55,596 bases of DNA from a bacterium (GTDB taxonomy: Bacteria; Desulfobacterota; JAPLJL01). The DNA lies in assembly GCA_028713675.1 (NCBI GenBank), contig JAQTNV010000022.1:1-55596 (forward strand). Direction: 5' to 3'. The translations under genes and the position numbers were made by a program. The number at the start of each line of letters is the position of its first letter. Positions within the stretch are counted from its first letter, which is position 1. Below are positions 33,618 to 42,384 of the stretch, piece by piece. Below the pieces are notes generated by a model, which searched no databases, was not told the DNA's origin, and was given only the letters and a program-made list of their open reading frames with translations.

Positions 33618-35078
33618 ATGGTTGGGATAGTTTCCTACGGGGCATATCTGCCCAAGTACAGATTAGGTCGGAGCTGCATCATGGACGCGATGGGTTGGCT
33701 GGCGCCGGGCCTGATGACCGCCGCCCAGGGTGAACGCACGTTCTGCAACTGGGACGAGGACGCCGTGACCATGGCAGTGGCCGCGGCGTGGGATTGTCTT
33801 GCCGGCCAGGACCGGTCCAAGCTGGATGGGGTTTACATCGCTTCCACCAGCCTGTCCTTTGCCGACCGCGACAATGCCAGTATCCTGAAGTGCGCTTTGA
33901 ACCTGAAGGACGACGTCACCACCGCTGATTTCACCAGCACCCAGAAGGCCGGAACCAGCGCGCTGGTTACCGCCCTGGAAGCGGTCAAGAGCGGGGACAA
34001 GCGCCAGGTTCTTCTTTCCGCTTCGGACGCCCGGAAAACCAAGACCGCCTGGTTCCACGAAATGTGGTTCGGGGACGGCGCCGCGGCCCTGATTTTGGGT
34101 AAAGATAATGTCGTCGCCGAACTCCTGGGTGCCTACTCGCTCAGCCAGGATTTCGTGGATCATTACCGGGGCACCGAAGGAAAATTCGATTACAACTGGG
34201 AGGAACGCTGGATCCGGGATGAAGGCTACGGCAAGATCATCCCCCTGGCGGTGAAAGGGGCGCTGGCCAAGACCGGACTCAAGCCGACGGATATCACCCG
34301 GATCATGTTCCCCTGCCTCTTCGGCAGGGCCCACTGGGAAATCGCCAAGAGCATGGGCTTTACCAAGGAACAGCTGGCCGGGAACATGCACGAGGAAACC
34401 GGGGAATGCGGGGTGGCCCATCCCCTCATTATGCTCGCCCGCGAGCTCGAAACAGCCAAGCCCGGCGATAAACTTTTAGTGGCAAGCTTCGGCCAGGGCT
34501 CGGACGCCCTGGTTTTCCAGGTGACTGATAAAATCAAGAACCTTGCTCCCCGCCTGGCGGTCTCCGGGCACCTGGCCAACAGCAGGACCGAGTACACCTA
34601 CGGTAAATTCCTCCGGTTCCGCGAGCTCCTCAACACCGAGATGGGGATCCGTGCCGAGGTTCCGATGCAGACGGCCCTCTCCGCGATGTGGCGCGACCGT
34701 AAGCTCATCCTCGGGTTCGTCGGCGGAAAATGCAAGGCCTGCGGGACTCTCCAGATTCCGAAGAGCAATGTCTGCGTCAAGCCCGAGTGCGGCGCTGTCC
34801 ATTCCCAGGAGGATTGCGAGTTCGTCGGCCGGCCGGCCAAGATCCTGACCTTCACCAGCGACCTCCTCGCGGTTTCGATCGATCCCCCCGCCAGCTATGG
34901 AATGATTCAGTTCGAGGGCGGCGGCCGGATGATTATGGACTTCACCGACTGCACCATGAACGATATTGAGGTGGGCGTACCGATGCAGGTTACCTTCCGG
35001 AAGAAATACTATGACAAGGACCGCTGCTTTACCGGGTATTTCTGGAGCGCGGCCCCGGCCTTCAAGAAACCGGCGTGA
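33618..35078 (+). CDS. HMG-CoA-synthase-like thiolase-fold protein fused to a DUF35 zinc ribbon/OB domain
   Basis: Residues 1-350 follow the HMG-CoA synthase/ketoacyl-synthase-III pattern (GIVSYGAYLPKYRLGR, AVAAAWDCL, FGDGAAALILGKDNV). Where these enzymes have the catalytic Cys (in the ACxGGTxAL block), this protein has SALV preceded by STQKAG, with Gln109, so no nucleophile is present. The C-terminus (about 360-480) is a DUF35-type module with zinc ligands C372, C375, C386, C391 and an OB-fold. In archaeal thiolase/HMG-CoA synthase complexes and in BbsAB, DUF35 proteins hold the CoA substrate for a thiolase partner, so this is probably the partner subunit of the thiolase 51 bp downstream. 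Confidence 0.82.
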   Translation: MVGIVSYGAYLPKYRLGRSCIMDAMGWLAPGLMTAAQGERTFCNWDEDAVTMAVAAAWDCLAGQDRSKLDGVYIASTSLSFADRDNASILKCALNLKDDVTTADFTSTQKAGTSALVTALEAVKSGDKRQVLLSASDARKTKTAWFHEMWFGDGAAALILGKDNVVAELLGAYSLSQDFVDHYRGTEGKFDYNWEERWIRDEGYGKIIPLAVKGALAKTGLKPTDITRIMFPCLFGRAHWEIAKSMGFTKEQLAGNMHEETGECGVAHPLIMLARELETAKPGDKLLVASFGQGSDALVFQVTDKIKNLAPRLAVSGHLANSRTEYTYGKFLRFRELLNTEMGIRAEVPMQTALSAMWRDRKLILGFVGGKCKACGTLQIPKSNVCVKPECGAVHSQEDCEFVGRPAKILTFTSDLLAVSIDPPASYGMIQFEGGGRMIMDFTDCTMNDIEVGVPMQVTFRKKYYDKDRCFTGYFWSAAPAFKKPA

Positions 35079-35129
35079 GGCAGGACCATAACGGGATCAA
35101 TTCAAATATCAAGATAAGGAGGATATAAA

Positions 35130-36335
35130 ATGGCAACCGGAATCAGAGATAAAGTAGCGATCCTCGGGATGGGCTGCAGCCGCTTCGGCGAACGCTGGGA
35201 TATGAGCGCCCAGGACCTGATCGTGGAGGCCTTCGAGGAATGCATCAAGGACGCGGGGATCGAGAAGAAGCAGATCCAGGCGGCCTGGTTTGGGACGGCC
35301 TTCGAGTCGCAGCACGTGGGGCTTTCCGCCCTGGCGCTGCCGATGACGCTGCGCCTCCCTTTCATCCCGGTAACCCGGGTGGAGAATTTCTGCGCCACCG
35401 GCACCGAGGCCTTCCGCGGGGCCTGCTACGCGGTGGCTTCCGGGGCGGTGGATTTCGCCCTGGCCCAGGGGGTGGAGAAGCTCAAGGACTCGGGTTACGG
35501 CGGACTGCCGAACCTGGGTTCCAACGGGGGACCTGCCCATTTCATGGTCATGCCCAACATGACCGCCCCCGGGATGTTCGCCCAGCTGGCGAGCGCCTAC
35601 CGGGCCAAGTATAAAATCGAGCGGGAAGACCTGAAAAACGCCCTGGCTCACATCTCGGCCAAGAGCCATGCGAACGGGGCGAAGAACCCGAAGGCCCACC
35701 TCCGGAAGGCGGTAACCGTGGACCAGATCCTGGCCTCGCCGATCATCGCCGATCCCCTCGGGCTTTTCGACTGCTGCGGGGTTTCCGACGGCTCAGCCTG
35801 CGCGATTGTCACCACCCCAGAGATCGCCAAGTCCATGGGGAGGAAGGACCTGGTCTCGGTCAAGGCCCTCCAGCTGGCCCTCTCGAACGGCTACGAGATG
35901 CAATACAACGAGTGGCAGGGTGACCACTTCGTGACCGCCGACAAAGCCAGCACCCGGGCTTACGCCGAAGCCGGGATCAAGGATCCCCGCAAGGAACTCA
36001 GCATGATCGAGGTGCACGACTGCTTCTCCATCACCGAGCTCGTGACCATGGAAGACCTGCACATTTCCCCGCGCGGGGGAGCGATCAAGGACGTGATGGA
36101 CGGGTTCTACGACGCCACCGGCGGGGTGCCCTGCCAGATCGACGGCGGCCTGAAATGCTTCGGCCACCCGATCGGGGCCTCCGGACTGCGGATGCTCTAC
36201 GAGATGTACAACCAGCTCCTCGGGCGCGCCGGCGACCGCCAGCTCAAGAACCCGAAGTTCGGCCTCACCCACAACCTGGGCGGGATGCCGTTCATGAACG
36301 TTTGTTCCGTCGCGATTGTCGGGCGGTACAACTAG
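35130..36335 (+). CDS. SCP-x-type thiolase (acetyl-CoA acetyltransferase family)
   Basis: The 401-aa enzyme would cleave or form 3-ketoacyl-CoA. The nucleophile is C88 in RVENFCATGTEAF, and later conserved stretches are MIEVHDCFSITELVTMEDL, KCFGHPIGASGLRMLYEM and THNLGGMPFM. This is the SCP-x/archaeal-type subfamily, which usually pairs with a DUF35 protein. The gene directly upstream supplies a DUF35 domain, and a hydratase 2 gene follows, so the three probably form a beta-oxidation-like or thiolytic module. AAGGAGG precedes the ATG. Confidence 0.9.
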   Translation: MATGIRDKVAILGMGCSRFGERWDMSAQDLIVEAFEECIKDAGIEKKQIQAAWFGTAFESQHVGLSALALPMTLRLPFIPVTRVENFCATGTEAFRGACYAVASGAVDFALAQGVEKLKDSGYGGLPNLGSNGGPAHFMVMPNMTAPGMFAQLASAYRAKYKIEREDLKNALAHISAKSHANGAKNPKAHLRKAVTVDQILASPIIADPLGLFDCCGVSDGSACAIVTTPEIAKSMGRKDLVSVKALQLALSNGYEMQYNEWQGDHFVTADKASTRAYAEAGIKDPRKELSMIEVHDCFSITELVTMEDLHISPRGGAIKDVMDGFYDATGGVPCQIDGGLKCFGHPIGASGLRMLYEMYNQLLGRAGDRQLKNPKFGLTHNLGGMPFMNVCSVAIVGRYN

Positions 36336-36343
36336 AAGTCAGC

Positions 36344-36480
36344 CGCGGGCCTGAGCCTGCGCCACAGATAGAATCAGGGCGGCCGATCCGAGCTGCCCGC
36401 ACGGGGAGCCGGTCAGACGGCTCCCCGTCGTTTCGGGGAGAGGAATTTCATCAGCAACCGCAGGCTTCGGCCTGCGCCCG
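36344..36480. other. Intercistronic hairpins between thiolase and hydratase genes
   Basis: The gap holds a stable stem ACGGGGAGCC/GGCTCCCCGT (36402-36429) without a T-run and a second stem CGCAGGC/GCCTGCG closed by a TTCG loop (36460-36477). A related CGCGGGCCTGAGCCTGCG sequence lies at about 36345. They could stabilise the transcript or reduce downstream expression. Confidence 0.6.
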
Positions 36481-36495
36481 GAAAGGGGGAGAGAC

Positions 36496-37335
36496 ATGCC
36501 GGAAATCAATCTTGACTGCGTGGGGAAGGAACTCCAGCCCGTGAATTCCGGCTGGGGCTGGAAAGACATCGCCCTTTACAACATCGGGATCGGGGCCTAC
36601 GACCTGGCTCACACCTATGAAAACTATGAAAACGGGATCCGGGTGATCCCGACCTTCGCGGTTATCCCGCCTAACCCTTGCCTCTTCGGATGCGTGGAGA
36701 TCGTCGGGGCGAACCCGATGATGATCGTCCACGGAGAACAGAAAATCATAATGAGAAAGAGGCCGCTGCCCTTCGAGGCCCAGACCGTCACCAACGGCAA
36801 AGTGATCGAACTTTGGGACAAGGGCAAAGGGGCGCTCTGCCGGATCCAGACCACGACCAAGACCCTGGAAGGGGAGCCGCTGTTCGACAATATCTTTTCC
36901 CTCTTTGTCCGGGGCGCCGGCGGCTGGGGCGGGCCCAAGGGACCGGCCCCGGGTAACGAGCCCCCCGCGCGCGATCCGGATAAGGTTATTGAATATCAAA
37001 CCCTGCCCATCCAGCACCTGATCTACCGGCTCACAGGCGACATCAATCCCCTTCATATCGACCCGTCCTTCGCCCAGATGGCCGGTTACCAGACCCCCAT
37101 CCTCCACGGTCTCTGCACCTTCGGCCATGTCGGTCGGGCGGTGGTCGAGGCCTGCTGCGGGGGGGAGGACGAGAAACTCCGGGAATTCGAGGTGCGTTTC
37201 TCGAAGGAGGTTTACCCCGGGCAGAAGATCGTCACCAAAATCTGGAAAGAGGGCAAAGGCAAGGCGATCATCACCGCCAGCACCGACGACGGGCGCAATG
37301 TGATCACCAACGCCGCGGCGCTTTTCGACGAATAA
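36496..37335 (+). CDS. Double hot-dog enoyl-CoA hydratase 2 (MaoC-like)
   Basis: The 279-aa protein hydrates trans-2-enoyl-CoA to the (R)-3-hydroxy form. The C-terminal hot-dog domain carries the complete hydratase 2 motif YRLTGDINPLHIDPSFAQMA with catalytic D182, N184 and H187. The N-terminal half is the degenerate, substrate-binding hot-dog repeat. The length fits the MFE-2/eukaryotic-type double fold rather than short PhaJ/MaoC. A GAAAGGGGGAGAG ribosome region precedes ATG 36496. It is the last gene of the operon; a bidirectional terminator follows. Confidence 0.92.
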   Translation: MPEINLDCVGKELQPVNSGWGWKDIALYNIGIGAYDLAHTYENYENGIRVIPTFAVIPPNPCLFGCVEIVGANPMMIVHGEQKIIMRKRPLPFEAQTVTNGKVIELWDKGKGALCRIQTTTKTLEGEPLFDNIFSLFVRGAGGWGGPKGPAPGNEPPARDPDKVIEYQTLPIQHLIYRLTGDINPLHIDPSFAQMAGYQTPILHGLCTFGHVGRAVVEACCGGEDEKLREFEVRFSKEVYPGQKIVTKIWKEGKGKAIITASTDDGRNVITNAAALFDE

Positions 37336-37360
37336 AAACGAGGTCCGGAATCCGAATAAA

Positions 37361-37390
37361 AAAAGGAGGGGAAAAATCCCCTCCTTTTTA
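37361..37390. terminator. Bidirectional terminator between the hydratase and acyl-CoA dehydrogenase genes
   Basis: AAAAGGAGGGG and TCCCCTCCTTTT form an 11-bp stem around AAAA with A/T runs on both sides, serving both convergent genes. Confidence 0.9.
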
Positions 37391-37412
37391 ATTGGCAGAT
37401 CGGTAAATTATT

Positions 37413-38561
37413 TTACAAGAGTCCCATCATCCGGGCGATGATCAGTTTCATGATCTCGGTGGTGCCGGCCGCGATGGTCTGGAGCCGGGCGTCCAAATAG
37501 GCGTGGGCCACCGGGTATTCCATCATGTAGCCGTAGCCGCCGAAGAGCTGGACGCACTGGTAGCAGACCCGGTTCAGCATCTCGCTGTTGTACCACTTGG
37601 CCATGGAGACGGCCTTGGTGATATCCTCTCCGTCGAGGAACTGGTCGATCAGCTTGTAGGTGAAGGTCTTGGCCATCTCGATCTCGGTGGCCATCTCCAC
37701 GATCTTGAAAGCGTTGTGCTGGAACTTGCAGATCGGGCGCCCGAAAGCCTCGCGGGTCTTGGTGTACTCGATGGTCTGGGCCAGGACTTTTTCCGACCCC
37801 AGGACGGCCCCGATGGCGCCGACCAGGCGTTCCTGCTGGAGGTTATGCATCAGGGTCATGAAACCGGTCCCCTCCTCCCCGAGCAGGTTCCCGACCGGGA
37901 CCTTGCAGTCCTCGAAGGAAAGCTCGGCGGTGTCCGCCGCCTTTACCCCCATCTTGTCGAGCTTCCGGCCCTTGGTGAAACCGGGGGTGCCGGCATCGAC
38001 CAGGATCAGGGATATGCCCGTGTAAGGCGGGTTGGCCTTGGGATCGGTCTTGACCGCCACGATGGCCATGTCGCAGTGGTAGCCGTTGGAGATGAAGGTT
38101 TTCTGGCCGTTGATGATGTAATGGTCGCCTTTCCGGATGGCGGTGGAGCGGATGGATTGGAGGTCGCTCCCGGCCCCGGGCTCGGTCATGGCGATGGCCA
38201 CGATGCATTCGCCCGCGCAATACCGGGTGAGGTATTTCTTTTTCTGCTCCTCGCTCCCGCTGTGAAGGAGGTAAGGGACGGCCACGTCGTTACACACCCC
38301 GATATTGAGAGCAAGGTCGCTCGAGGTTCCGGTCATTTCCTCGAGAAGGACGACGGAATAGCTGAAATCCAGACCCGAACCGCCGTATTCTGGCGGGGCG
38401 AAGTAGCCGAGGAACCCCTGCGCCCCCATCTTCTTCCAGATCTCGTGGGGCACGTCGCCCTTTTCCTTCCATTCCAGGGCGTGGGGGGTGACTTCTTTCT
38501 CGAAGAATTTCTTCAGGGACGTCCGGAAAATCTCATGGTCTTCGGTGTACTTGAGCGGCAT
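37413..38561 (-). CDS. Acyl-CoA dehydrogenase, long-chain (LCAD)-like
   Basis: This 382-aa FAD enzyme introduces the 2,3-double bond into acyl-CoA. Signatures are AIAMTEPGAGSDLQSIRSTA, QLFGGYGYMMEYPVAHAYLD and the C-terminal AGTTEIMKLIIARMMG. At the position of the medium-chain catalytic Glu (YEGT) there is Ala (AAGT); in LCAD-type and isovaleryl-type enzymes the base lies instead in an earlier helix, here probably the Glu of NLQQERLVGA. Together with the hydratase and thiolase it completes much of a beta-oxidation set. It is transcribed towards that operon from its own promoter. A GGAGTGATTAGAT ribosome region precedes the ATG. Confidence 0.94.
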   Translation of the reverse strand: MPLKYTEDHEIFRTSLKKFFEKEVTPHALEWKEKGDVPHEIWKKMGAQGFLGYFAPPEYGGSGLDFSYSVVLLEEMTGTSSDLALNIGVCNDVAVPYLLHSGSEEQKKKYLTRYCAGECIVAIAMTEPGAGSDLQSIRSTAIRKGDHYIINGQKTFISNGYHCDMAIVAVKTDPKANPPYTGISLILVDAGTPGFTKGRKLDKMGVKAADTAELSFEDCKVPVGNLLGEEGTGFMTLMHNLQQERLVGAIGAVLGSEKVLAQTIEYTKTREAFGRPICKFQHNAFKIVEMATEIEMAKTFTYKLIDQFLDGEDITKAVSMAKWYNSEMLNRVCYQCVQLFGGYGYMMEYPVAHAYLDARLQTIAAGTTEIMKLIIARMMGLL

Positions 38562-38601
38562 ATCTAATCACTCCTTTCTGGTTAATCAAAACGGCCATCA
38601 A

Positions 38602-38630
38602 TATCTAATAAACCTGTCCGGAAAAGTCAA
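38602..38630 (-). promoter_or_regulatory. Possible promoter of the acyl-CoA dehydrogenase gene
   Basis: On the minus strand TTGACT (38630-38625) is followed after 17 bp by TAGATA (38607-38602). The rest of the 361-bp gap up to 38922 is AT-rich and shows no convincing gene; a small ORF across it is a shadow. Confidence 0.4.
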
Positions 38631-38922
38631 CAGAATAGAATCAAGACAAATTTCCTATCGTTGATCAGGTTAATTATAAAGAGCGAAGCGATTAAAGATC
38701 TCCGGCCGATCTCCTTTGTCACCTTTGCTCCCGGCCCGTTCTTTACGGAAAAACTACCGGCAAAAGGCGGAAAAAGACCGTTTAATACTTATTGTTATAA
38801 AAAGTGTTCTGATTTGAGTTTGGTTGTGTTCTAATTGAGTCATACTGGAGGCGCAAGGGTGGATTCATCCAGAAGTCAATTTACCGATAAGAACATCTTC
38901 AGGACGCCCCGGCTTTACCAAA

Positions 38923-39417
38923 ATGAGACCAAAATTCCGTTACCGGACCCTGGCTATTATTTCCATCATCTGCGGCGCGCTGATGCTCCTGAATACCTAC
39001 GAGTACCTTCACGGGGTCTGGAAGCTCTGGCCGGTTTTTCCCCTGATCGTCGGGGCCGGGCTCTGCCTGCTTTATTTCAAAAAACAGCGCTTCGAAATCG
39101 TTCTGCTGGGGATCGGGACTTATTTCATCTGCATCAGTTTCTTCTTCCTTTTCCTGAATTACACTTCCTGGAACATTCTGATCGATACCTGGCCCCTGTT
39201 CATCGGGTTCCTGGGACTCTCCTTTCTCGCCCCGGTTGTTTTCGGGAAGAAGCGGGGGATCTTTATTTTCATCGCCCTCTTCCTGATTTTTCTTTCCCTG
39301 GTTTTTATTCTGGCGTTTTCGGCGGATTCTAAACTTTGGCCGGTATCGCTGGTTTTATTCGGTATCTGCCTACTATTAGTCGGGAGGTTTGATCAAGATG
39401 GGAAAACAAATGGGTAA
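38923..39417 (+). CDS. Small four- to five-helix membrane protein
   Basis: The 164-aa protein is almost wholly hydrophobic: helices at about 9-25, 33-50, 58-78, 85-107 and 112-154, with short charged loops (KKQRFE, GKKRG). It resembles the tandem-helix DUF5668/LiaF-type membrane domains, but I cannot name it. It overlaps the start of the radical SAM gene by 20 bp, so the two are probably co-transcribed. Function unknown. Confidence 0.7.
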   Translation: MRPKFRYRTLAIISIICGALMLLNTYEYLHGVWKLWPVFPLIVGAGLCLLYFKKQRFEIVLLGIGTYFICISFFFLFLNYTSWNILIDTWPLFIGFLGLSFLAPVVFGKKRGIFIFIALFLIFLSLVFILAFSADSKLWPVSLVLFGICLLLVGRFDQDGKTNG

Positions 39418-40813
39418 ACAAGTAATAATCGTTGAACCCCGGGGGGTGCCGGCCAACGTTTTTGCGGAATACCTGCGCCTGCCTCTCATGGGGACGCTTT
39501 ACCTCGGAACCATCCTGAAACGGGCCGGCTACGAGGTCCGGGTCATGAATGAGAATCTTCTCGAGCGGGATTTGACCATGAGCGATCTGAAGGCGGATTA
39601 CCTGCTCCTTTCCCTGCTTACCCCTACGGCCGAGCGCGGTTACGAGCTGGCCCAGAAATTTCGGGCGCTCAACCCGGGTTCCCGGGTGATCATCGGGGGG
39701 ACTCATCCTTCCTTCCTGCCGGAGGAGGCGGCTCCCTTTGCCGATAACGTGGTAGTCGGGGAAGGGGAGGGCGTTATTGCCGACCTGGTCAAATACGGAA
39801 GCGACCAGAAAATCGTGAAAGGATCCCGGATCGCCAACCTGGATGATGTTCCGATCCCGGATTTTTCCATCCTGGAGGGGCACCGGAAACTGAAGATCAC
39901 GCCGGTAATCACCTCCCGGGGCTGTCCCTTTGACTGCAACTTCTGCTGCGTGACCGAGATGTTCGGCCGGGGCTACCGGGCCACCTCAATACCGAGGGTG
40001 ATGGAAGAGCTGGCCCAGGTTCCCACCCGGCAGGTCTTTTTCTACGACGACAACTTCACCGCCAACCGGAAGCGGGCCCATGCCCTGGTGGATCAGATGA
40101 TCGCGTCCAAGGTCAAGCTCCACTGGTCAGCCCAAGTCCGGGCCGACGTTACCCAGGATCCGGATCTGGTGGCCAAGATGCGCCAGTCAGGCTGTAACCG
40201 GGTTTATATCGGCTTCGAATCCATCAATTCGGAAACCCTGGCGGCAATGAAGAAAAAACAGACCCGGGAAGACGTGGAAAAGGCCATCCGCATTTTCCAT
40301 AAGCACAAAATCAACATCCACGGGATGTTCATCTTCGGGAGCGACGAGGATACCCCCAAGGTTTTCGAGGAGACGTCCGCTTTCTGCCGGGAAAACCGGA
40401 TTTCCTCGGTCCAGTTCATGATCCTGACCCCCCTGCCGGGAACCCCGCTGTTCAAGAAACTCGAGCAGGAGAACCGTCTCCTCCACCGGATGTGGAGTTA
40501 TTACGACGGGATGCACGCGGTTTTCCAGCCCCGGGCGGTCCCTCCCTCCGAACTCCAGCACGGGATGCTCGAGGCCTATGAAGATTTTTATTCCTACCTG
40601 AATATCATGAACGACGGAATCAACGTTTTTTTCGAGACCGCCCAGGAGAAAGCTTCCTCGATCTTTACCAGGCTCAGTTACAATTCGCTGGAGAGCGCCG
40701 TGATCAAGTGGAAGGCCCGGGCCATTGTGAGAAAATTCGGCGGGGCCAACCAGGAATATCTTTCCTATCTCAAAGGGATCCGGCTGGGAAAGGCCTCGAA
40801 AAGCCCGGCCTGA
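39398..40813 (+). CDS. B12-binding radical SAM enzyme, copy 1
   Basis: The N-terminal 130 residues are a cobalamin-binding Rossmann-type domain (LYLGTILKRAGYEV, VIIGGTHPSFLPEEAAPFAD, VVGEGEG). The radical SAM core carries ITSRGCPFDCNFCCV with the C-x3-C-x2-C cluster motif, followed by QVFFYDDNFTANRKRAH, VYIGFESINSETL and MFIFGSDEDT. Such enzymes do methylations or other radical chemistry on lipids and natural products (for example hopanoid methylation); the substrate is not readable. GGGAGG lies 10 bp before ATG 39398. A related enzyme is at 45341-46666. Confidence 0.88.
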   Translation: MGKQMGKQVIIVEPRGVPANVFAEYLRLPLMGTLYLGTILKRAGYEVRVMNENLLERDLTMSDLKADYLLLSLLTPTAERGYELAQKFRALNPGSRVIIGGTHPSFLPEEAAPFADNVVVGEGEGVIADLVKYGSDQKIVKGSRIANLDDVPIPDFSILEGHRKLKITPVITSRGCPFDCNFCCVTEMFGRGYRATSIPRVMEELAQVPTRQVFFYDDNFTANRKRAHALVDQMIASKVKLHWSAQVRADVTQDPDLVAKMRQSGCNRVYIGFESINSETLAAMKKKQTREDVEKAIRIFHKHKINIHGMFIFGSDEDTPKVFEETSAFCRENRISSVQFMILTPLPGTPLFKKLEQENRLLHRMWSYYDGMHAVFQPRAVPPSELQHGMLEAYEDFYSYLNIMNDGINVFFETAQEKASSIFTRLSYNSLESAVIKWKARAIVRKFGGANQEYLSYLKGIRLGKASKSPA

Positions 40814-40843
40814 TTCTTAAGGGCAATCTGAGTTAAATAAAAC

Positions 40844-40916
40844 CGCCTGAATTACTTTTCCCGTCAGGCGCGATCGGAACAAACAGGGGAGCCGTTAAAA
40901 CGGCTCCCTTTTATTT
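40844..40916 (+). terminator. Tandem hairpins and intrinsic terminator after the radical SAM gene
   Basis: CGCCTGA/TCAGGCG (40844-40870) forms a first hairpin. GGGAGCCGTT/AACGGCTCCC (40887-40908) forms a second perfect stem followed by TTTTATTT. Confidence 0.85.
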
Positions 40917-40960
40917 GGAGGTGTTGCCTTTATCCTTCCATTTGGATAAATATTAAAAAT

Positions 40961-41353
40961 ATGAAGAGCACCCAAAAAAGAGGCGCGGCGAAAAAGAAAA
41001 GTCCGGCAAAAAAGAAAGCCGGGAAAAACCTATCCGGGCGGAAGAAAACCGCCGCCCCGCCCCTCGTCTCCGCTCCCGCTCCAGTTGCCGTTGCCGGCGG
41101 GGCCGACCCTAACCTGGTCTGCCCCATCTGCGCCGGGAAAATCAGCATCAGGGTCGCCTTCAGCAATATCTATTGCGGTTATCATCTGATCCCCAGCTGT
41201 CCCGAGAAATGCGAATGGCCGGACGAGTATCGTTATGACCTGATGCGGAAGGTCACCGAGCTGCATTACGAGCACCCGGAGCTTTTCAAAACCGACGAGG
41301 AGCTCACGGCGGAATCCCTGGCCGCCCTCAAACGGCGGCAAGGCCTGTCATAG
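40961..41353 (+). CDS. Small protein with Lys/Ala-rich tail and Cys-rich zinc-like domain
   Basis: The first 45 residues are a basic low-complexity tail (KRGAAKKKSPAKKKAGKNLS), recalling histone H1-like bacterial proteins. Residues 54-84 contain CPIC (C54, C57), C72, and CPEKC (C80, C84), suggesting a structural metal site. The C-terminal part is helical with many charged residues. It is 130 aa and not a family I recognise. Nucleic-acid binding is a guess from the tail. The TAG stop codon is the first part of a tcatagg repeat array, so the natural C-terminus may have been changed by the array. Confidence 0.6.
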   Translation: MKSTQKRGAAKKKSPAKKKAGKNLSGRKKTAAPPLVSAPAPVAVAGGADPNLVCPICAGKISIRVAFSNIYCGYHLIPSCPEKCEWPDEYRYDLMRKVTELHYEHPELFKTDEELTAESLAALKRRQGLS

Positions 41354-41735
41354 GTCATAGGTGGTAGGTCATAGGTCATAGGTTTTAAACCTAACACCTA
41401 CGACCCATGACCTAAAACCTAAAGAGAGAACCTTCCCCCCCTCCGGGCTGTAGGCCCTACGGGCCGGAAGCCGGTTTTTCCGAGAACTCAACGAACACAA
41501 TAGGCTTTTTGAATACTACGAACGCTTCGCGCTTTGCTCTTTGCTCTATGCGATTATGATTGACACTATGGACATGATAGACACTATGGACACTTTTGCC
41601 CTTTGCCATTTTGCCCATGACCCATGACCCATGACCTAAAACCTGGGCCTTTGGCCCATGACTCAATAGACACGATGGACACAATGGACCGTCTTTTTCT
41701 CGGGGCAGACGGTTTGGAAAAGGGGACGGAAATAA
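41345..41735. repeat. Long intergenic block of heptad word arrays
   Basis: The 380-bp gap holds tcataggtcatagg words, then their reverse-type words (cctaacacctacgac), a fragment AACCTTCCCCCC identical to the right inverted repeat of the 8.5/28.9-kb element, then gacactatggacatg words and acccatgacccatgac words. No gene is supported. Confidence 0.8.
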
Positions 41736-42374
41736 TTAATTTGTTTTTCTGGCTTTGAGGTATCCCCAGACCGCGGGGATCAGCGAAATACCGATGATGG
41801 CCATGATTACCAGGGAGAAGTGTTTCTGCACCACCGGGATGGTTCCGAAGTAATAACCGGCGTAGATAAAAAGCGCGACCCAGGCAACGCTGCTGACGAT
41901 GTTGTAAATGGAGTACCTCAGGTAGGTCATCCTGGCGATCCCGGCCACGAAAGGCACAAAGGTGCGGATGATGGGGGCGAAGCGGGCGATGATCACGGCC
42001 TTGCCGCCGTGTTTTTCATAAAAAGCGTGGGCCTGGTCCAGGTATTTTTTATTCAGGAAACGGACATCCTCCCGGGTAAAAATTTTGGGACCGATGAATT
42101 TTCCGATCGTGTAGTTGACCATATTCCCCGCCACCGCGGCGACGGCCAGCAGGAGGAAAAGGGAATGCGGATTGAGGGACCCGAGGGCCGCGATACTGCC
42201 CGCGGCGAAAAGGAGGGAATCCCCGGGGAGAAAGGGCGTGACCACCAGGCCGGTTTCGCAGAAGATCATGATAAAAAGGATGAGGTAGGTCCAGATCCCG
42301 AACATCTGGATCACGGTGCCCAGGTGCTTATCGATGTGGAAGAATATCTCGATCAGGTCTTTGATATATTCCAT
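41736..42374 (-). CDS. DedA-family membrane protein (VTT domain)
   Basis: The 212-aa protein has the DedA layout: a re-entrant segment with FCETGLVVTPFLPGDSLLFA and a GGKAVIIARFAPIIRTFVPF-VAG motif, with four to five hydrophobic helices. DedA proteins are linked to lipid-carrier (undecaprenyl phosphate or phospholipid) flipping and envelope homeostasis. It lies 10 bp after the Cys-rich ferredoxin gene on the same strand, so the two are likely co-transcribed. Confidence 0.92.
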   Translation of the reverse strand: MEYIKDLIEIFFHIDKHLGTVIQMFGIWTYLILFIMIFCETGLVVTPFLPGDSLLFAAGSIAALGSLNPHSLFLLLAVAAVAGNMVNYTIGKFIGPKIFTREDVRFLNKKYLDQAHAFYEKHGGKAVIIARFAPIIRTFVPFVAGIARMTYLRYSIYNIVSSVAWVALFIYAGYYFGTIPVVQKHFSLVIMAIIGISLIPAVWGYLKARKTN

Positions 42375-42384
42375 CGGCTGACGT

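Noticed and set aside
38835-39332. Open frame of 165 codons overlapping the small membrane protein
   Set aside because: A different frame of the same region; the 38923 frame has clear membrane helices and the alternative does not.
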